A stretch of 28,265 bases of DNA. Source: Chromera velia. Its lineage: Eukaryota; Sar; Chromeraceae. The number at the start of each line of letters is the position of its first letter. The first letter of the stretch is position 1. This document shows, piece by piece, positions 1 through 10,129 of the stretch. Location: contig JAHBMJ010003001.1 in the NCBI GenBank assembly GCA_018398765.1, positions 65,881 through 94,145 of the forward strand, written 5' to 3'. A model generated the notes under the pieces. That model worked only from the letters and a program-made list of their open reading frames with translations, was not told where the DNA came from and searched no databases. The translations under genes and the position numbers were made by a program.

Positions 1-2
1 GG

Positions 3-1374
3 AAAGAAGGGAGGCGCGCAGGGGGGGCTGCCGGGAGGGAGAGTGGCAGTGGAAGGGACGGCGAAGAACTGGTGGCTTGAAGACTGAACCCTGCATGCCG
101 CTTGAATTTGCATGCAATCACCTTGTTTGTTGCCACAAATCCAGAGCAGGCAAGCAACCAACAGACTTCATTCCTTCCTTCCAAGAAAGGAGAAAAATGA
201 TGAAGCGACATCTTCTTGCAATCAGAGCATCAAAAGAAAAGCACCAAGCGCGAACGAAACAAATCTTTCTCGACCCTCGACCCTCGACATTCACGAGACA
301 AAGGTGTGCAAATGTCACCCTGACCTGCAAGGATTGCCTGATGAGTTGTTTCTCTGTCTTTCTGTCTGTCTTTGTGTATGCCTGCTTCCAATCACTAAAC
401 CAGACCTCCTCTCCCAGATGACGGAACCCCCCGAGATGTCCAAGCACCCGCCTCCAAAGGTCGGTTAGAAGGGTTTGCAGAGAGGCAGCTAGACAGGTAG
501 TCTGCGAGTATCTTTGTGTGTCACTTCGTCACTCCATCAGTTAGAAAGTCAGTCAGTCAGTCAGTCAGTCAGTCAGTCAGTCAGTGGATCAATGAAGTAG
601 GCGACCTTTCTTTATGAGGGAGAGAGAGGGCTGCCCTGCTGGCAAAAAGTAAATTCCTGACGAGGCGCTCACAACGAAACGTATTGTTTGAGGGAAAGAC
701 AAAAGTGGGAGGCACATTCCAGCCGCCGGGGGTAGGCAGGGATTTCTTTCCTTCCATTCATTCACTTTCTTTTCTTTCTCGCTCATCTCGGCTGTCCGAC
801 TATTTCGTTTGTCTTTGTTTTTGCAGGGGGATGCAGAACAGAAAGAAGGAGAGGACGAAGAAGCCGCAAAGAACAGCGCGGTGGGCAGGCTTTTCTGTGA
901 CTCGATCACGTTTTGTACCCTTCTGCATGCTTGCTCGGTCTTTCTGTCGGTCCGTAATGTCTGTCTGTATTTTGTTTCTGTCTGTGTTGTGTTTTGCATC
1001 CCAGTGCCACAAACCCTGCTCGCCTGCTCTGTTTTCAGACTGTGACGTTTTTTTTTAACTCCCTTGTTTCTTTCATTCTTTCCCCCCACATGAATGAGTG
1101 AGGCAGGACGTAAAGCAAGAGGAGATGGAGGCAAGCAGGCAGACAAGATAGGCGCAGTCAGTCCATGGCAGAGTGCAAAAATGCATTCTGTCCTTTTCTT
1201 TCACACCCTTCAAAGTATGTAGCAGTCTTATGAATGTTTTTTGATCATTTCTGTCTCTCGTTGGCTCAGGTGAAAAAGGAGGAAGTGGGAGTCGAGGAGG
1301 AGAGGGCTCTGAAGGAGGAAACTGAATATGTAAGTGAGTGAGTGAGTGAGTGAGTGAGTGGTGAGTGAGTGAGT

Positions 1375-1413
<39 letters not shown>

Positions 1414-4253
1414 TGAGTGAGTGAGTGAGTGAGTGAGTGAAAAAGTTATTGAGTAAGTGAGGGACTGAGTCAGTTGTGTCATTTTTTCTCTGACTTTCTT
1501 TGTTTTCTCTTCTGGTGTGCGTCCATCTTTCTCTGTGTCCCTGCTAATGACCCCTGAGAGTTTTCCTCTTGGAAGTTCCTCGTGAGTCATGTGTTCTCCA
1601 TACAATGCTTGGAGACCTTGAAACACAACACGAAGGGCTCTTTCTTTTTCCAGAAGTACACATGCTCCCTTAAAGAAAAAGGACAGATGTTTGATTCATT
1701 TTATGGATAAGCAGAGAGGAAAATTAGGGATGGAAGAGGTGACGCGTGCAATGTTCGCAAAAGAATGAACTAACTTCGTTTTGTGCATGCAGGCGGAAAA
1801 CGTCGCCCAGAATCACCATCATGCTCCCCCGGAGCTGCTCTGCAAGTGAGTCAGTGTCTTCTTGATGTTGCAGTCAGCGTCCTGATGTTTGCATCTCGAT
1901 CCGTTCTGTTTTGCTCCAGTGCGAGTCTCCGGAGACACACAGACACACACACACACACAAACATACACATACACATGCACATACACAGAGAGAGAGAGAG
2001 AGAAAGAAGGAAAGAAAGCAGGAGAGAGAAAGAAAGAGAGAGAGTGAGAGAGAGAGAGCTCCCTCTGCTTTCTCTCCATCATCGTTGTCCCCTCCTGGCG
2101 CCTCGGGGTGTTACTATTGGTGCCGTTGCATTGTTCGTTCTCTAGTGATTGTTTACTTGAAGAAGAAATTTGAGATAGAAACTCATGTGCTCCCTTTCAT
2201 AAATTCTGTCTTCAAAGCTATTGGTGTCACTGCATCACTCCCTGTCATTCATTCATTCATTCATTCATTCATTCATTCATTCATTCGCTTTAATTCTTTA
2301 ATTCCGTCAGATGGTACGGTGCGGACATCGAGGAAATGCACAACGTCGAGATCACGTCAGTCGATGGATGCTGCATGCATGCATGGTGCTGTATGGATGG
2401 AAGGATGGAAGGAAGAGAGGAGAGTGACTCGTATGAATCCTCCGATGTGTGGTCCTTGCATAGAAGAGATGTGTGGGGAAAGTCGAGAACACACAGTCAA
2501 TTTCTCACAAATAGTGCGACGATATGCATCGTCACTTGTGTGTGTCACAGCAAGGGAACAAACGCACATAGAAAAATCCAGAATCAAACACGCACGCACA
2601 GAGGAACGCACACACTCGCAAAACAGACTGACTAACAAGTACACAGATGGAGACACATACAAACACACACACCACATGCTCACCTCTAACGAGCGACAAC
2701 CATTCCCTTCCTTTGGTTTTCTCCCAGAGCACAGAAACAAAACCAGCCGAAAGAAAAAGAGCGGTCTCATACTACCACGCGATTTGCACTTTCAAAACAA
2801 AAGTTTGTTGACCTGCTTTTCTGCCCATCTCTGGAATAATGTGTCTCGTCTCCTCTCCCTTCTGCTTGTCTCCTTCCCTTCCTGCAGGCTTCAAGAGAGG
2901 CTCGTGAAGGCACAGGACGAAGAGTGGGGGGACCAGGTGGTTGAATTCCGTCAGTCAGCTGGCGGCTGGCTTTTTGAATGAATGAGCTCATCGAATCTTT
3001 GGATGTATCTCTAGCTTCTTGGATTCGTTGTGTCTTATCTGATTTGACACCGTCTTGCATTTTTCCTCGCGTTCCTCGGCCGTTTCTCTCTCTGCTCGCC
3101 TGTCGGAATTTTTTGCGTACACCCAGCCACCTTTCAGTATGTGTTTTTCGCTGTACTGTGTTTGGTTTCCCTTTTCTTCGTGTCTTTGTGACCCTTTTTG
3201 CCATTTTTCCCCCTGAAACAGCACGTGAGACACACAGCGAGATGAAATCTGCAGAAGACACCTCACGAAAAAAGGCCCCGTGTGGCTGTGCTGCACGGCT
3301 CCTCCCTTTTCTACTCTCCTCTCCTCTCCTTTGTGCAGAGACTGCTCTGGCACAGATGGCGACCCGACTTCGCGACATGAAAGCCAAGAGGGAAAAGGCC
3401 TGCCATGAGGCGGTCGGTCGGTCGGTCGGGAGGCTTTGAAAAACAAAAGGAAGAGGACTTAGACAAACCTCTCTTCCACTTCGAGTTGAAGTCTTTATAT
3501 CTCTTATCTCCTGCTCTCGGCTCTTTAAATTCCTCTCCCTCTCTTCATGGAAGCCCCGTTTTCTGCCTGATAACCTTCTCCTGTTTCTTATTCTGGCTGG
3601 ACAGGCCAATGCTTGAGAAGGGGTAATTTTGTTGAAGATCATAGTCTGAAGACTACAAGAGTGAGGGAGCGAGTGAGTGAGTGAGTGGATGAATAAACAA
3701 AAGATTGAAAAAAAAAAATTGAGCCTATGAATACACGAATGAGTGAATGAATGAATGAAGGAAGGAAGGAATGAACGAACGAACGAACGAACGAACAAAT
3801 GAATGGGTGCAGAAGAAGCACGGCGACCAGGGTTCTGACGCCCCGAAAGAAAAACACCATTCCTCCTTGAATGTCCTCGGCAAGGCCGGTCAGTGGGGGA
3901 GTTGGCGGGTCTGGGGAGGGTGGGAGGGGTATAGGTGAATGAATGAATTGGAGGGCTGGTCCTGCTTGGCTGGGTGGGGCAGAGGACTGGCTGGCTGGCC
4001 TGACAGATCTGGGAGTTCGAACATTCAGTGCCGTGTCCATTTCCGCGATGTGCAGATTCATTCATTCTCCGTGAAAAGAAGATCGAGTGGTTGTGTCCCT
4101 TTTCGTTCTCTCTTTGCTCTGACCCTAATGCTTTCAGAAGGCGGAGAAGAGGGAGACAAGAAGTCGGGTGGTGTCTCCTTCGGTTCAGTTCCTCCCTCGT
4201 CGTCTCTCTTGCTGGGAGCTTTCTGCGTCCTGGCCTCCTCTCTCAAAATCTGA
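3..4253 (+). CDS. Micro-exon gene, hydrophilic Glu/Lys-rich protein (partial 5')
   Basis: I do not recognise the family. Exons, joined by GT-AG introns: 3-71, 418-459, 827-880, 1270-1329, 1793-1845, 2311-2355, 2888-2936, 3341-3412 or 3416, and 4138 onward. All phases chain without a stop: 0,0,0,0,2,2,0. The reading includes MTEPPEMSKHPPPK, VKKEEVGVEEERALKEETEY, WYGADIEEMHNVEI, then LQERLVKAQDEEWGDQ and MATRLRDMKAKREKACHEA. The second half looks helical, probably coiled coil. No signal peptide is visible, and the true start lies left of the window or in the first exon. The last junction is ambiguous. Donor 3417 into 4138 gives EGGEEGDKKSGG and a TGA at 4251-4253. Donor 3413 gives KAEKRETRSRV and either a further intron at 4172 or a stop at 4360. 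An AATAAA lies at 4344-4349. An 18-bp microexon near 3606 is possible but unproven. The exon chain is seen directly; function is unknown. Confidence 0.6.
544..588. repeat. (AGTC)n microsatellite in intron
   Basis: About ten tandem copies of AGTC/GTCA lie in the second intron of the first gene. Each unit creates a GTCAGT, the same hexamer apparently used as a splice donor at 2356 and 27584. Confidence 0.9.
1330..1444. repeat. (GTGA)n and (GA)n starting at a splice donor
   Basis: The donor after exon 1270-1329 is the first unit of the array: GTAAGT, then GTGAGTGAGT repeated, then a (GA)n run near 1378-1408, then GTGA again. Many units are themselves valid donor sequences. Confidence 0.9.
1935..2060. 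repeat. (CA)n and (GA)n microsatellites
   Basis: Intronic CA-rich (1938-1985) and GA/GAAA-rich (1986-2060) tracts lie between exons 1793-1845 and 2311-2355. The long ORF through this stretch is low-complexity read-through, not coding. Confidence 0.85.
2247..2286. repeat. (ATTC)n microsatellite
   Basis: About ten ATTC units lie just upstream of the acceptor at 2310 and may form part of its pyrimidine-rich tract. Confidence 0.85.
3658..3805. repeat. (GTGA), (GAAT), (GAAG) and (GAAC) microsatellites
   Basis: A compound tetranucleotide repeat in the last intron of the first gene passes from GAGTGAGT to GAATGAAT, then GGAAGGAA, then GAACGAAC. Stepwise mutation of one ancestral tetranucleotide array would produce this series. 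Confidence 0.85.
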
Positions 4254-4302
4254 CCGAGCTAAGGGGCCCCTCTCCAAAGGTCGTCTCCTACTGATGTCCT
4301 CC

Positions 4303-5146
4303 TCACAGCGGACAGAAAGAGAGACGGGGAAGAGAGGCTGCGGAATAAATAGACAGATTTGATCGAAGCGTCGATAGAATGGAAAGGGGCGCAGAGAGAG
4401 AGAAAGAGTGAAAGGGGGTGGTTCTACTTTTGGGATGGGGTGGGTAGGGGGGTTTCTCCGGGTGCTTGATTTTCTTTTCTTCGGATTTTTGAGGAGCTCC
4501 TGCATACAGGCCTGATGCACTGATCTGCACAGCTTCTCGCTCGCAAACGTGAAAATGCTCATCGTCAATCCTGCAACCAAATGAACAAGCACCGTCACGA
4601 TCTGATAACACGCACATGTGAGAAACGAAGCACCTTGTGAAGACACGCCAGAGCCTCCTTGCTGCAAAAACATTAGAGTCTTCATTCAACTGACAAAGGA
4701 AGAAACACAAAGTATCCTACAAAAGAGGGACCTGGCTGACAGCAAGTACGTACAAGCATTTATTGCACCCGAGCCTTGCAGTTCACCTCGCAACGAACCC
4801 CGCTCATGCAACCTGAAATTGATTTGATCCTTAATTGAAGTTCCGGCAGTCACGTTGCCAGATTCATTCGCAGCAGAGCACACGAGTGAGACACAATCAC
4901 AAAAAAGAGTCGTTCACTTTTAAAAGAGACAGACAAAAAGACATGTTGGATGGGACGCTGAACGGTTTGAACATTGAAATGCCGAATAAAAACATGTGTT
5001 GCACCGAATAAGAACATGTGTTGACGCTGACTATTATATAAGCACTCATATTTATTCCACCCGACCATATCTGTCAAAGCATCTAGCAAAGCATTTACAA
5101 CTAGATTTACGACAATGTTCAAAGCAAAAGAAAATGGTACTTCCAT
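4303..5146 (-). CDS. Tentative small gene, tail-to-tail with the upstream gene
   Basis: Possible exons on the minus strand are 5146-5032, 4661-4634 and 4570 down to about 4430, then a last exon entered by the acceptor ttattccgcag and ending at TGA 4303-4305. The middle junction uses tttttgcag, and the next uses ggttgcag across a 63-nt intron. The joined reading contains RRLWRVFTRIDDEHFHVCER followed by KSEEKKIKHPEKPPYPPHPK, which looks like protein rather than chance. The first exon (ATG at 5144-5146) is AT-rich and hydrophobic (VVNLVVNALLDALTDMVGW), as a membrane or signal segment would be. Its phase-1 donor (gtcagc) fits the next acceptor. Reading through the last intron reaches the same stop, so that intron is optional. 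No family is recognised, and the link to the first exon is the weakest part. Confidence 0.3.
4344..4349 (+). promoter_or_regulatory. AATAAA polyadenylation-like signal
   Basis: AATAAA lies 91 bp past the TGA at 4253 of the first gene. This placement supports that gene ending here. Protist poly(A) signals are loose, so this is only suggestive. Confidence 0.25.
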
Positions 5147-5149
5147 CTT

Positions 5150-6130
5150 AATTTTGTATGTATGGTCTTAATCACCTTAGGTTTTAGTATGTCTGTCTTA
5201 ATGCTTATAATATTATATAATGTGCCTATACCGTGTGACAGGTGTATCATTGGTCATTTTTTTATGTTTTTGATATGTACACTTACAATATAACAATATT
5301 TAATACTACTCTTCTTAATTATACAGACTCATAATAATAATAGTACAGTTAATAGTAAGTTCAAAATGAACTACTGAGTATAAGACTTTTAGATCACAAA
5401 TTCGAGCTAATTCGAGCATAGATCGTCAAATGTTTTGCTGTCATTATTAGTTTTATCAGCACATAGGTTATTATGTTTGAAAACAGTCCTTTATATTGAA
5501 AGCAGTCCCTGCTTTGCCGGCTGCGAGCGATTTTACGCTACACGGGGCGCCCTGCTGCGCGTATGCAGTCACGTATAAGTACACGCGCGCGCACGCGCGG
5601 GCAACTGCCGGGCCCGGACCACATTTGATTAGTTTTTTGTTTTAATTTGATTAGTTTTTTTTTAAATTATTAAAGCTGATTTAACCCCATTTCATTAAAT
5701 CAAAATTCCTTTTTTTTTTTTTACTTCAATTTTGATTTTTTTAAAAAAAAAATGTAAGAAATTATATACTATTTCATCATCATGATGATGAATTTATGAA
5801 TGATTAAAGAATTTTTAGTAATTTTTATCGTGGATTCCAACAATAAAAACAAACGTTTTAATTTTTTAAACATTTTCAATTTAATGAGAAATATAAGGAC
5901 TAAATATAATGACCTATATTATGCTACAGATTATGCAATATTTACCAGGTATACTCCAGCTACTACTATGGTAGTTAAGGAATATTTGAGAACAAAACAG
6001 TTATACTATAGATTAGGGTTAGTGATAATAGTTAGAGCCCTAGTGGGAGCCGAAGTGGTAGCTCACCGGTTTTTACCAATTTAATTTAATACATAATCTG
6101 TTGTCTCTAAAAATCTTCATGAAAAGTTTT
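5150..6130. other. AT-rich island with no convincing gene
   Basis: Base composition changes sharply from about 50% GC to strongly AT-rich, apart from a short GC-rich patch at 5515-5615 containing alternating CG/CA runs. A direct repeat of TTTGATTAGTTTTTT occurs near 5624 and 5648. A 94-codon ORF at 5800-6084 (starting MIKEFLVIFIV) has no recognisable domain. Possibilities are an old transposon, organelle-derived DNA or simply intergenic DNA; nothing decides between them. From 6130 to 7000 I see only AT-rich and simple-repeat DNA, including a CCATCCAT-type tract at 6745-6825. Confidence 0.4.
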
Positions 6131-7017
6131 TGAAATACGTCTTTTCAGTTGAAGGTCCAAAAGAAAGTCGTTGTTTAAGTTGAAGCTGAAAAAGGAGAAA
6201 AAACCTGAGAAAAAACAAACGCACAAAGTAAAAAGACGTGTTTTAAAAGATTGTATTCATATGTGCATGCGACTCTCTAGATCTATCTGTGTTAATTTGT
6301 TTTACTTTTCTGACCTCCCGACACGACAAACTTTAAGTCGGACAAAGAATAGATCACAAGGTGTTCTGTATAACTTTATCTGTTATGCAGGCTTCTAGCT
6401 CATTCTAGTTCTCATTACATGCTGAGTCTCCTTCACCCCCACAAAGATTAATTCTATAAAAACACTCTCAGACTGCTTCCTTTCCCATTCACTTCGTTGT
6501 ACAACCGTTCTGTTTGATTAAGTTTTTTGATCGTGCTTATGGAGGCGTAAAGGAAGGTGTAAAAGAAACTGTAGGGCATTGTGGGGACACAATAAAGGGA
6601 ACCTCTTGAACGCTCTTAAAAGGACAACCAACACAAAGAAGAAAAAAACAAAAGAGCTGGTAGACCCCTAGGACAAACCCCATTATACCCCATTCCACTT
6701 AGTCGGATTGGAGGTGGTACCAAAACTCAAAGGAGACAGACAATCCCTCCATTCATCCACCCATCTACTCATCCCTCCATCCATACACCTAACCCTCCAT
6801 GCACTCACCCACTTATCCATCCATCTATTCTTCAAGAACTTGGAGGGGACGAAGGACTTTGTGAACTTCTGTATTGTCACTCGATCGTGAGGTCACTGAG
6901 GTGTATCTTACGGTCGCGTCTGTATGTTCTCATTTTATATCTCTGATCACCGGGGGTAGTGGTCCCTTCTCTTTTTCTACCAAAAGAACTGCGCATAGCG
7001 ATAGTGTGAGGTTAGTG

Positions 7018-7221
7018 ATGTCTGCTTTTGGCAGACTGAGCAAGGAGGTGTTGGAGCATGCTCGTTTGTCAATGCAACCTGAGAGGGGAAGAGGGAGAAG
7101 ACCGAAAGAGTGTGAACGAAGCAGAATTCTGAGAGAAAATATATGGGATCAAGCCGATATGGTCTATGTTTGGAGGCAATCACTTGGGGAGGAGAGGCTG
7201 CAGGAAGTTCACAGACATTGA
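7018..7221 (+). CDS. Unrecognised 67-aa ORF, possibly coding
   Basis: The ORF begins at an ATG at 7018 (MSAFGRLSKEVLEHARLSMQ) and stops at TGA 7219-7221. It is hydrophilic and rich in Arg and Glu, with ILRENIWDQADMVYVWRQS near its end, a composition more like protein than random DNA. The frame is also open upstream to about 6874. No splice sites, partner exons or family were identified. It could be a fragment of a mobile element in the AT-rich block. The DNA to 7690 shows nothing further. Confidence 0.2.
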   Translation: MSAFGRLSKEVLEHARLSMQPERGRGRRPKECERSRILRENIWDQADMVYVWRQSLGEERLQEVHRH

Positions 7222-7689
7222 TCTGAGACAATAGAATTATTGATATGGGCACGGAAGAACATATGCAGACATGCAGGCGTATCTCCTGAACGAGAACGAG
7301 TGGGACAGTGAGACTGGGGATAAAAAGCCGTCCAACCTGTACCTTTCCAAAATTTTTAAAAGCTCATGGCCAGCCACTTTCCCTGTGAAGCACCCCCACT
7401 GATTAAACCAGGTAAATAAAAAGAAAAATGTTGGTTTGCGGTTTGTATACTAAGAAGGGCTGATAGGTAAACAGATGGTACATCACGGCGTTGTTCATCT
7501 GTTGTGTGCACGCTGCGTTTAGCTAGAACATCACAAGGAGATGAAACAACAACCGCACATGAACGAGTCGGCTACGGTGGAAAAAATGGTGTTAGAACAC
7601 TTGCAACGCAGGCCTCTCTCGGCAATGTAGTACAACACACAAAGTCGCACATGCATCCAGCCCCCTAGTCCAGCCTCCCCACTTTTCCT

Positions 7690-9070
7690 CTAAAGAAGAA
7701 TTCTGATTCCATCACGCCCTCCTCCTCTCTTCCATGAAACCTTCAAAATGCGACTCCAACTTTTAATACAAAGAGAGAAGGGGGTGGAAGGGGGTAGAAT
7801 ACCCTGGAAGGGAATCATAGAAGAGGGTCTGCTGGGGATGGAGGTGGGACCGGCTACTGCAGGCCGGCCGTTACTGCTGCTGCTACCGGCATTGTTGCTG
7901 CGCCTTCTCTCCTCCTGCGCCCTCTTGATATACTCAATTCCCTCCCTCAGGCTCCATCTCAGATCCCTGTCGCCCACTAGCATCTGTTCCAATGCCTATC
8001 CCATGGGCTCCTCCGCTTCGGCATGCGCTTGCTCCTCCGCTGTCCGCATGTCTGGGTAGTCGAAACCCTGAAATCTCTCTATCTCACTGGGTGTCCACAG
8101 GCCGAACCCCTCAAAGACGTCGAAGTAGACCCTCAGGGCAACCACCCACGTGTCCCCTTGGACTAACACTCAGCCTGCATTGCCAAGGTTATCAATGGTG
8201 CCCTGGTTGAAGGCGTAGAGCTCTGATGAGTAGTCGTTCGGCATCCGCGTCTGTAAGCCAGCAAGCAGGCAGGCAGGAGAGGGAGCGGGAAGGTGTAATC
8301 GGCCGTCATATCATGAGATCATCTGGATCAAATATGGATTAATATATATTCTTGAAAACACAGCTGCATAGCAATACTCTGGACTGAAAAACAGCGGAAT
8401 TAGCCTGCTTGTGTGAATTGATTCATATGCAAAGTCTGGTCGATATACAGCCAAACTAATTAAGCGATTGACGCACGCACCTGCTAGTTGAAGTCATACC
8501 GGGTAAAGACGGAGATCTGATCTTCAACAGCGATGTTCCTCAGAGATGAAGGGTCCCCAAACGAGATGTTCCTGACTGTTTTCGGATCCTTCTGTTTCCG
8601 CAAGAGAATGTTCTCAGGCTTTGAGTCATAATGCGCGAAGGAGCCTTGAAAACTTGTCCCCACATCCTCCCAAGTACAGATCGTCCAGAAGCTAGGTCCA
8701 GAAGGTGCAGCATGATCAGACACACCACCTCTATCCAGTGAAACTCCATACACAGATGCCAAAAGGGACAAAAACAACCAGCTGCCTTGCACTGCCTTAT
8801 CTTCTACTTTCCATTTGTTAATGTATCTCTTCAAATCCCCTGACCCTCTATATATTTCATTGCAATCTTCCAATTCCTTTCCTCAGTTCTCTGCATAAAC
8901 TTGACCAAACAGGGATTCCCACTGTCACAAAACAATTTACAATTGTCATACTCCTGCGCCTTCTGGTCATAATTAAAAAACTCCTTCACCGCTATACGCC
9001 GCCCCGTCAATCTCTAGCTGCTCTAAGAGCTCAACAGACCCCCCACCATCACTTTCTAAGTCCCGCTGAC
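7690..9070 (-). pseudogene. Decayed protein-kinase domain (Ser/Thr-kinase fold)
   Basis: Kinase landmarks appear in correct order on the minus strand. A β3-like RRIAVKEF has its lysine at 8984-8986. An αC-like segment follows. The hinge region is IAMKYIEG, then GDLKRYINKW (8820-8840). A catalytic-loop relic HYDSKPENILL lies at 8601-8633, where DSKPEN replaces the usual DxKPEN with the conserved hydrophobic residue changed to Ser. A DFG-region relic is NISFGD near 8560. A subdomain IX-like GDTWVVALRVYFDVFEG lies near 8110-8160. The frame shifts between YIEG and GDLKRY, and earlier between VELLEQLEIDG and RIAVKEF. In-frame stops are at 8484-8486 (TAG), 8170-8172 (TGA) and 7996-7998 (TAG). An intron remains at 8251-8480 (donor CAG|GTGCGT, acceptor cttacag), so this is a decayed gene rather than a processed retrocopy. 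The kinase fold is a confident call; the subfamily (for example a rhoptry-type kinase) cannot be decided. Confidence 0.7.
8251..8480 (-). other. Retained intron of the kinase pseudogene
   Basis: On the minus strand the donor is CAG|GTGCGT (GT at 8479-8480) and the acceptor is ctggcttacag before 8250. Coding resemblance stops at the donor and resumes at the acceptor in the same phase (QTRMPNDYSSELYAF). Confidence 0.55.
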
Positions 9071-9074
9071 AGGA

Positions 9075-10118
9075 CTACTTTGGTCTAGACTTTGATGCCT
9101 TCCGATTTATACGGAATCCAGGGCAGGGGAGGTTGGTGGGAGCAATTAGAAGCAACGGCGGTCTGCTTGCTGCTGCTGCTGCTACTGCTGCTGCTGCTGT
9201 TGCTGCTTGCAGTTCTGGTGCAATGGTTGCAAAAATGTCCTCTTCTTTTTCTTCCCATACCCTATTCTCTCCTTCCTTTTCATCTTCCTTTTCCTCTCCC
9301 TCCCTCCCTGCTTCATCTTCTTTTTCGCTGTCGTCGCCCTCCTCTCTTTCCACTAGTGCTGCTGTTAGTAAAGCTGGTACAGGGATATGTTTTTCTTCTT
9401 CTTCCTCCTCCTCTTCATTCTCCTCCTCCTCTTCTTCCTCTTCTGCTACAGTCGGGAGCGGTCGGAAGCCCAAGACGGTGCTTTATGCGCGTGAGTCGAC
9501 GCGCAGGCGCAAGGACAGGGACCCGAGCTTGTGAGAGACAGAGCGCCCCCCGAGGGAAGTTTGAAAGAGGGGGCTGCTGCTGCTGCTGCTGCTGAGAATG
9601 TTCATGTATGTGTGGTAGTATGCAGCACAGGCAGATGAAGCGCGATGAAGCGCTGCCTCTCCCTCTTCTTCTTCCTCTATTCCCGTTTCTGCTGCTACTG
9701 CTGCTGCAGTTCAACTTGCTACTACTGCTGTGACTGTTGTTGTGAAGGGAAGAAGGGGAGCTCCTGCTGCGGTTGCTGCTGCTTCTGCTGGGATCGCGTT
9801 TATCTGTGCATCAGTGCGCTGCGCAGACAGACCGAGCGCTGCCTCTCTACCTTCTCCCTCCTCAAACTCACACTGAGTCTCCTTGGGGTTCTCACAAATC
9901 CTTCGACCCTCCTTCTCCTCCTTAATCTCTGTCTCTTCCTCTTTTTCTGTAAGCACCCCTTCTGCTTCCTCATTCTCTTCAACGACCATTCACACCACTT
10001 CTTCCACCTCTCTACCACTGTCTTCCTCTGCCTCTATACCGCTCTGCACGCTTTTCTACTCTTCTCCCTCTTCCACGCCTCACAGGTACTGACCTCCCTG
10101 AACCTAACTATCACTTAA
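9075..10118 (-). pseudogene. Acidic low-complexity N-terminal region, probably of the kinase pseudogene
   Basis: Two minus-strand stretches encode Glu-rich then Ala-rich sequence. The first, 10118-9711, contains VEEVV, then MVVEENEEAEGVLTEKEEET and AEAAATAAGA. The second, 9473-9075, contains a run of Glu, then VEREEGDDSEKEDEAGREGE, then a poly-Ala run. In the first stretch one frame stays coding-like across three stops, at 10080-10082 (TGA), 10056-10058 (TAG) and 9990-9992 (TGA). Both stretches lead straight into the kinase relic, so they probably encoded its N-terminal extension; the linkage is inference. CTG/CAG runs (9168-9205, 9574-9594 and 9690-9790) supply the Ala and Gln tracts. The plus-strand ORFs here are shadows. 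Confidence 0.45.
9168..9205. repeat. (CTG)n trinucleotide repeat
   Basis: Imperfect CTG/CAG repeat. On the minus strand it encodes the poly-Ala tract of the acidic region. A similar run lies at 9574-9594. Confidence 0.85.
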
Positions 10119-10129
10119 AAGTTGAAGCC

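Noticed and set aside
1911-2981. 356-codon plus-strand ORF
   Set aside because: It runs through CA, GA and ATTC microsatellites and intron sequence. Only 2311-2355 looks like an exon, and that is read in a different frame.
2767-4065. 432-codon minus-strand ORF
   Set aside because: Its sequence is Ser/Arg/Phe-rich from tetranucleotide repeats and is antisense to the phase-consistent plus exons.
9092-10092. Plus-strand Leu/Ser-rich ORFs
   Set aside because: They mirror the minus-strand Glu/Ala-rich low-complexity coding; the plus readings show no domain.
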